Assembly (NCBI RefSeq): GCF_020171985.1
Contig: NZ_JAIVAL010000001.1
Coordinates: 620,001-684,000, forward strand
DNA from: Halobacillus halophilus
GTDB lineage: Bacteria; Bacillota; Bacilli; Bacillales; Halobacillaceae
Direction: 5' to 3'
DNA: 64,000 bases
This document shows positions 59,573-64,000 of the stretch, one piece after another (the first letter of the stretch is position 1; each line of letters starts with the position of its first letter). The notes beneath the pieces are model-generated. The model was not told where the DNA came from. It worked only from the letters and a program-made list of their open reading frames with translations, and made no database searches. The translations under genes were made by a program, and so were the position numbers.

Positions 59573-59992
59573 TTAAATATAAAACATGTACGCATCCTGA
59601 GTCTGGTCGTCTACATGGTCTTTCAAATCTTCAAGAGTGGTCGTATCCAGTACATCCTTAACGGCATCACGCACTCTTTTCCATAGAGCTTGTTTTGCGG
59701 GTTCCTCATCTTCAATGCCCTCAACAGGAGTGATTGGTCCTTCCAGGATACGAATAACATCTCCTGCAGTAATTTCGTGAGGTGCTTTTGTCAGCATATA
59801 GCCGCCGTAAGCCCCTCTTACGCTTTTCACTAAACTTGCATTTCGTAAAGGAGCAATCAGTTGTTCCAAGTAATGCTCAGACAGTCCATTGTCTCTTGCA
59901 ATCTGCTTTAGAGATATTGGACCATCTCCATATTTCCTGGCTAATTCAATCATAATGGTTAGACCGTAACGGCCTTTGGTAGATATCTTCAT
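59573..59992 (-). CDS. cymR: Cysteine metabolism repressor CymR (Rrf2 family)
   Basis: Rrf2-family winged-helix regulator that, with CysK, represses cysteine uptake and synthesis genes in B. subtilis. The 139 residues start MKISTKGRYGLTIMIELARK and contain DNGLSEHYLEQLIAPLRNA and VRGAYGGYML. It has no cysteine, so it does not bind an Fe-S cluster, as for B. subtilis CymR. ATG at 59992 follows AAAGGTGA. Its first 47 bases also encode the end of the upstream gene. Confidence 0.94.
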   Translation of the reverse strand: MKISTKGRYGLTIMIELARKYGDGPISLKQIARDNGLSEHYLEQLIAPLRNASLVKSVRGAYGGYMLTKAPHEITAGDVIRILEGPITPVEGIEDEEPAKQALWKRVRDAVKDVLDTTTLEDLKDHVDDQTQDAYMFYI

Positions 59993-60629
59993 ATAAGTCA
60001 CCTTTCATTATTAAAAACTGTAACAATCGTTGGGAAGCTGGTAGCGTATATCCTACAAAAGTTCCTAAAAATAACGCAATAAATACAGTGCCAATTCCTA
60101 CAGGACCGCCAAGAGCAAAGCCAAGCACAGCGACTGTGATCTCAATACCGTTTCTTACGGTTGAAACTTTCCATCCCATTGCTTCGGAGATCATTAACAT
60201 TAAACTGTCTCTCGGTCCCGCTCCTATGCCGGAAGATACATATATACCAATTCCTAAGGCGATAACAATAGTACCTAGAATAAATACAATAATTTGAATG
60301 GTCATGATTTCAGGACTTGGAAGCAGCCAATTAAAGAAATCAATAAATATACCAATAAAAATCATGTTTAATATAGTACCAATCTGCGGCAGTTTCTTCT
60401 TATAGAAAGCATGTAAAGTGACAATCACGAGTCCGGCGATAATGGACCAGGTTCCTACTGTTAAACCAAACTGGAGGAAAAGTCCATAATGGAAAACATC
60501 CCATGGCCCGATTCCGAAATCTTTTACTTGCATGGTCATGGATATACCTAGACCAAGGATAATTACTCCTACTATAAAAAAGGTCCACCTAATAAAATTT
60601 TCACGCACCTGAGGGTGGTTTAAACTCAA
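59946..60629 (-). CDS. YczE/YyaS/YitT family membrane protein
   Basis: A 227-residue membrane protein with five or six transmembrane helices and the family pattern MTMQVKDFGIGPWDVFHYGL and GAGPRDSLMLMISE. In B. subtilis YczE affects surfactin production, but family function is unknown. I chose the TTG at 60629, six bases after AGGAGGGG; the open frame extends much further upstream without homology. Its 3' end overlaps cymR by 47 bases in another frame on the same strand. Confidence 0.85.
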   Translation of the reverse strand: MSLNHPQVRENFIRWTFFIVGVIILGLGISMTMQVKDFGIGPWDVFHYGLFLQFGLTVGTWSIIAGLVIVTLHAFYKKKLPQIGTILNMIFIGIFIDFFNWLLPSPEIMTIQIIVFILGTIVIALGIGIYVSSGIGAGPRDSLMLMISEAMGWKVSTVRNGIEITVAVLGFALGGPVGIGTVFIALFLGTFVGYTLPASQRLLQFLIMKGDLYEDIYQRPLRSNHYD

Positions 60630-60992
60630 CCTAACCCCTCCTCTCTCTATTATACCAAACGTTATTATAGCATGAATGGCAAGCCTCTTGCATTTTCTCA
60701 TTAATCCATCTAACCTTACATTTATAACGAAATTTGTTATAGTTAAATGTTGATTTTTCGTAATATAAGTATCCTTACTATATATAATCCTTTTTTTGTG
60801 TGAAGAGGAGTGTACTAGGGTTCGACAAATGAGACGCTCTTCATCCAACATCATCTACACTCATTCTTGGCGAGCCAAGAATCTCGGAGAAGTACTCATA
60901 TCCGAAAGCATATTTCTATGCACCGTATCGCGAACTATCACCAGATCGGCAATCAACTTTATCATAAACATATTTATAAAGGAGCTTGATGT
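60630..60992. promoter_or_regulatory. Divergent regulatory gap between the YczE-like gene and rarA
   Basis: A 363-base region. It holds two TATAAT-like elements for the minus strand (about 60646-60685), an AT-rich palindrome TATAAC-N7-GTTATA (60723-60741) and a perfect 9-bp inverted repeat ATTCTTGGC/GCCAAGAAT with a 2-base centre (60863-60882). No convincing gene. A 55-codon ORF overlapping the rarA start (60830-60996) has no recognisable features. Confidence 0.4.
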
Positions 60993-62267
60993 ATGAGTCA
61001 GCAACCACTCGCATTCCGCATGCGCCCTTCCAATATAAACGAAATCATTGGACAGTCCCATCTGGTGGAAGAAGGTAAAACGATTCACCGAATGATAACA
61101 GCAAACCGCCTGGCTTCCATGATCCTATTTGGTCCCCCGGGGACAGGTAAGACATCGATGGCTACCGCACTAGCTAAAAGTCTAAAAATACCTTTTAAGA
61201 ACTTAAATGCAGTGACGGATAAAAAGAAAGATATGGAAATTGCTGTGGAAGAAGCCAAGATGCATGGACAACTCGTTCTTATCCTTGACGAAGTCCATCG
61301 CCTGGATAAGGCAAAGCAGGATTTTCTGCTTCCTCATCTTGAGAGCAATCGGTTAACTCTTATCGGCTGTACGACAAGTAATCCATATCATTCCATTAAT
61401 CCAGCGATCAGGAGTCGCTGCCATCTATTTGAACTTTACAAACTAACTCCTGATGAAATTAAGCAAGCGATTCAACGAGCTATAGAAGATAAAGAACAGG
61501 GGATTGGTAATTTGGAACTTGATCTTACCTCTGAGGCTGTCGATCACTTTGCCCATGCAGCGAATGGAGATCTTAGAGCTGCATTGAATGGACTGGAACT
61601 TGCCGCTTTCTCCACCCCTATGGAAGACCAGCTTATCCCTATTGATTTGGAAATTGCCGAGGAGTGTATGCAGAAGAAAAGCTTTTCTCATGATAAGGAT
61701 GGAGATGCCCACTATGATGTACTTTCCGCTTTTCAGAAATCAATTAGAGGCAGCGATGTAGATGCCTCCCTTCACTACCTTGGACGGTTAATAGAAGCCG
61801 GAGATCTTGATAGTATAGGGCGCAGACTTGTGGTCATTGCCTATGAGGATATTGGGCTTGCCAATCCCCAAGCTGGTCCAAGAGCACTTTCTGCTATACA
61901 GGCAGCAGAAAGAATTGGTTTTCCCGAAGCTCGTATTCCTTTATCTGTTATCGTTACGGAACTTGCCTTGTCACCTAAGTCCAACAGTGCCTATAAAGCA
62001 CTTGATGCCGCCCTATCAGACATTCGAAATGGTAAGAGTGGAGAAGTTCCTGCCCATTTGAAAGACTCTCATTATGAGGGAGCTTCTCAATTAGGCAGAG
62101 GACTAGAATATCAGTATCCACACAATTATGAAAACGGCTGGGTGGATCAACAATACTTACCTGACACCATCAAGAACCGCATGTATTACGAGCCAAAAGC
62201 TACCGGAAAATTCGAACAAGCTCTTCAGCAGGTATGGACAAAAATTAAAAATCGTAAATCTACTTAA
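60993..62267 (+). CDS. rarA: Replication-associated recombination protein RarA
   Basis: AAA+ ATPase related to clamp-loader subunits (B. subtilis YrvN), active at stalled replication forks. Walker A FGPPGTGKTSMA, Walker B LILDEVHRL, and the C-terminal tetramerisation domain (VAYEDIGLANPQAGPRA, LPDTIKNRMYYEP). Length 424. AAAGGAG lies 7 bases before the ATG at 60993. Stands alone on the plus strand between cymR and rsfA. Confidence 0.96.
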   Translation: MSQQPLAFRMRPSNINEIIGQSHLVEEGKTIHRMITANRLASMILFGPPGTGKTSMATALAKSLKIPFKNLNAVTDKKKDMEIAVEEAKMHGQLVLILDEVHRLDKAKQDFLLPHLESNRLTLIGCTTSNPYHSINPAIRSRCHLFELYKLTPDEIKQAIQRAIEDKEQGIGNLELDLTSEAVDHFAHAANGDLRAALNGLELAAFSTPMEDQLIPIDLEIAEECMQKKSFSHDKDGDAHYDVLSAFQKSIRGSDVDASLHYLGRLIEAGDLDSIGRRLVVIAYEDIGLANPQAGPRALSAIQAAERIGFPEARIPLSVIVTELALSPKSNSAYKALDAALSDIRNGKSGEVPAHLKDSHYEGASQLGRGLEYQYPHNYENGWVDQQYLPDTIKNRMYYEPKATGKFEQALQQVWTKIKNRKST

Positions 62268-62404
62268 GTATATTTCCACTTTCTGTTGGCTAAACTACAA
62301 CTAAATCTGAAAAACTACTTTTCTAGGTGTGGACAAAGCAAAGCATTCCAACTTAAAAAAGAGCTTTATCATACAAACCTGGAAAATATACAGGAGTGGA
62401 AAAT

Positions 62405-63067
62405 ATGCCTAAAGTAAGACAAGATGCATGGTCTCATGAAGATGATTTATTACTAGCAGAAACGGTTCTTCGCCATATTCGTGAGGGGAGCACCCAATTA
62501 AAAGCGTTTGATGAAGTAGGAGATGCATTAAACCGTACATCCGCTGCTTGCGGATTCAGGTGGAATGCCGAAGTTCGTCAAAAATATGAGCAGGCTGTAG
62601 AACTGGCTAAAAAGCAAAGAAAAGAGAAGAAACGTAACGAAGCTCACCAAAAGCCCGTTTATAAGGAAATACCTGCACGTATGACTTATGAGTCAGAAAC
62701 TGCACAAGAACCTGTTATATTTGAAGAAAGTAAGATTGTGAGTGAGCCGCCAGCTATGAACTATCAGCCCGAACCCGAGATTCAGCTCTCACATGTTATT
62801 CGATACTTGAAAAACCTTCAAAAAGAAACCTCGAGCAGTGATTCAGCTAAAAAACAACTGTTCGAACTTCAAGAACAGAATAAGCAACTAATGGAACAGA
62901 ACCAGCAGTTAAATAGACAATTAGAAACTATGACAGAAGATTATCAGGCATTAATTCAAATTATGGATCGAGCAAGAAAAATGGTGATGTTTGAAGAACA
63001 AGACTATGCCTATAAACCTCAATTCCGTATGGAAAAAAACGGTAACCTGGAAAATGTAGCAAGATAA
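62405..63067 (+). CDS. rsfA: RsfA family prespore regulator
   Basis: A 220-residue protein of the RsfA/YlbO family. Its N-terminus (RQDAWSHEDDLLLAETVLRH, RTSAACGFRWNAEVRQKY) is a Myb/SANT-like DNA-binding domain. A C-terminal coiled coil (about 135-185, rich in Gln/Leu: QNKQLMEQNQQLNRQLE) follows a variable linker. In B. subtilis RsfA modulates sigma-F-dependent genes. ATG at 62405 follows AGGAGTGG; GTG at 62396 is less suitable. It occupies the place of tcdA. Confidence 0.88.
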   Translation: MPKVRQDAWSHEDDLLLAETVLRHIREGSTQLKAFDEVGDALNRTSAACGFRWNAEVRQKYEQAVELAKKQRKEKKRNEAHQKPVYKEIPARMTYESETAQEPVIFEESKIVSEPPAMNYQPEPEIQLSHVIRYLKNLQKETSSSDSAKKQLFELQEQNKQLMEQNQQLNRQLETMTEDYQALIQIMDRARKMVMFEEQDYAYKPQFRMEKNGNLENVAR

Positions 63068-63107
63068 AAAAAGGAAGCCCTCTCTCTTAGAGGGCTTCCT
63101 TTTTTGT
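63064..63107 (+). terminator. Terminator of rsfA (bidirectional)
   Basis: AAGGAAGCCCTCT (63070-63082) / AGAGGGCTTCCTT (63089-63101) with A and T runs on both sides; it separates rsfA from the opposing 6S RNA. Confidence 0.88.
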
Positions 63108-63128
63108 TCTTATGTAAGTAAATTAAAA

Positions 63129-63326
63129 GACCAATCCCAATTGTGCCGTTGTATCATGAGTTTTGAACCCGCTCCAGGCAGGTGGGTGCCCTGTTCCACA
63201 CTTCCTGCGTCCTCCCATCAGTGATGGTTAAGAGGCGTGCATTCCGTATGGAAACACCGGGCTCCCGTTTCAAAAATGTTCGGTCAAAACGTACATTCGA
63301 ACAACGTACACATCAGGATTGATCCG
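63129..63326 (-). ncRNA. 6S RNA
   Basis: On the minus strand the sequence matches the 6S-1 (bsrA) pattern. The 9-bp closing stem is formed by GATCAATCC (around 63324) and GGATTGGTC (around 63129). Shared blocks include CCTGATGTGT near the 5' end, CTTAACCATCACTGATGG in the middle, and ACCTGCCTGGAGCGGGTTC with AAAACTCATGA near the 3' end. B. subtilis bsrA also lies next to aspS. 6S RNA mimics an open promoter and sequesters sigma-A RNA polymerase. A T-rich tail (TCTTTTAATTT) follows. Confidence 0.92.
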
Positions 63327-63343
63327 TTTAATTTGTAAAACAA

Positions 63344-63372
63344 TCATAGCATATATATATAACCTTATCAAC
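63344..63372 (-). promoter_or_regulatory. Sigma-A promoter of 6S RNA
   Basis: Minus strand TTGATA (63372-63367), 17-base spacer, TATGAT (63349-63344). The start would be near 63337, about 11 bases before the closing stem, consistent with a 5' extension that is trimmed. Confidence 0.75.
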
Positions 63373-63405
63373 AATAACAAGCTAGATTTAAGACAGTTTT
63401 TCTTT

Positions 63406-64000
63406 TTATTCTTCAGGCTTTAATTGCAGGTGAAGCTCATCTAATTGAGCCTTGCTTACGCTTCCTGGTGCATTGGTCATTGGATCTGTTGCTGAAGCTG
63501 TCTTTGGAAATAAAATGGTGTCACGAAGATTGGTACGACCCGCAAGAAGCATCACAAATCGGTCAAACCCGAGGGCAATACCTCCATGAGGCGGTGCTCC
63601 ATATTCTAAAGCTTCAAGTAAGAAACCGAACTGTTCCTCCGCTTCTTCCTGACTGAATCCAAGAACTTCAAACATTTGATTCTGTACCTCTCTTTGATGA
63701 ATACGCAGAGAACCTCCGCCCAGTTCATAACCATTTAATACAATGTCGTAGGCTTCTGCATGTACACTTTGAGGATTATTATGCAGCTGGTCCATATCCT
63801 CTTCTGCTGGTTTCGTAAATGGATGGTGAGCTGCAAAATATCGTTCTTCTTCTTCATCGTACTCCAGTAGCGGCCAGTCTGTGACCCACAGGAAATTGAA
63901 GCGATCTTCTTCAATTAAATCAAGACGACGGGCTAGCTTTTGTCTAAGCGCCCCTAGACTATCATATACGACTGATGTTTTATCGGCTACAAATAGTAAA
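63406..64000 (-). CDS. aspS: Aspartyl-tRNA synthetase, C-terminal part
   Basis: The frame runs off the right edge; 197 codons plus stop are visible. Class II features are present: [27 protein letters not shown], and the motif 3 region [15 protein letters not shown], with the C-terminal end typical of bacterial-type AspRS ([19 protein letters not shown]). The visible segment lies in the part containing the GAD insertion and the second half of the catalytic core. Whether hisS follows upstream cannot be seen. Confidence 0.97.
   Translation of the reverse strand, partial: LLFVADKTSVVYDSLGALRQKLARRLDLIEEDRFNFLWVTDWPLLEYDEEEERYFAAHHPFTKPAEEDMDQLHNNPQSVHAEAYDIVLNGYELGGGSLRIHQREVQNQMFEVLGFSQEEAEEQFGFLLEALEYGAPPHGGIALGFDRFVMLLAGRTNLRDTILFPKTASATDPMTNAPGSVSKAQLDELHLQLKPEE

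Noticed and set aside
60796-60996. ORF of up to 66 codons just before rarA on the plus strand
   Set aside because: No ribosome-binding site at suitable spacing, no recognisable domain, and it contains the palindromic regulatory-looking sequence 60863-60882.

Overview
The window is a chromosomal segment from an endospore-forming, low-GC Gram-positive bacterium of the family Bacillaceae. Gene order follows the Bacillus subtilis glyQ-recO-era ... dnaK ... comE ... sigK ... alaS ... aspS segment almost throughout. Spore genes (gpr, spoIIP, yqfC/yqfD, sda, sigK, rsfA), a comE competence operon, two T-box leaders, CIRCE/HrcA control and a 6S RNA support this. A complete-looking Mrp-type Na+/H+ antiporter cluster minus one subunit suggests a salt- or alkali-adapted lineage (Halobacillus-like), but the genus is only an inference.

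Layout. 1-9.7 kb, minus strand: glyQ with T-box leader, recO, yqzL, era, dgkA, ybeY (translation, ribosome maturation, lipid recycling); phoH, yqfD, yqfC; a yqfB-like gene, floA and nfeD (membrane domains, probable sigma-W promoter); yqeY and rpsU. 10-18 kb, minus: deoC, rsmE, prmA, then dnaJ, dnaK, grpE, hrcA behind a CIRCE operator. 17.7-23.5 kb: hemW, lepA, yqxA, spoIIP, gpr. 23.6-29.9 kb: rpsT (+), holA, yqzM (+), comEC, comEB, comEA, comER (+). 30-35 kb, minus: one eight-gene operon yqeG-yqeH-aroE-yhbY-nadD-yqeK-rsfS-yqeM from a single recognisable promoter.

35.3-42 kb is a plus-strand block: sda behind a DnaA-box cluster, an mrp operon with A, C, D, E, F and G but no mrpB, and an uninterrupted sigK. 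42-49 kb, minus: yrhC, mtnN, yrrS, two inverted copies of a structured intergenic repeat, greA, udk, trmR, mltG, yrzB, yrrK, yrzL. 49-60.6 kb, minus: alaS with T-box leader, an AI-2E family permease, two accessory genes, recD2, yrrB, mnmA, iscS, cymR and a YczE-like membrane protein. The right end carries rarA and rsfA (+), 6S RNA (-) and the 3' part of aspS (-).

Most of the window is ordinary housekeeping synteny. The observations most worth a second look are: the missing mrpB; a sigma-A promoter for holA nested inside the stem of a terminator-like hairpin; the two repeats whose differing ends are each self-complementary; several gene losses relative to B. subtilis (pgpH, trhP1/trhP2, mccAB, mtaB, tcdA, cdd), one accompanied by a new promoter and terminator; and a short-ORF chain ahead of mrpA. 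No CRISPR array, prophage, transposase gene, tRNA or rRNA was found, and I saw nothing that clearly amounts to a new defence or mobile system.
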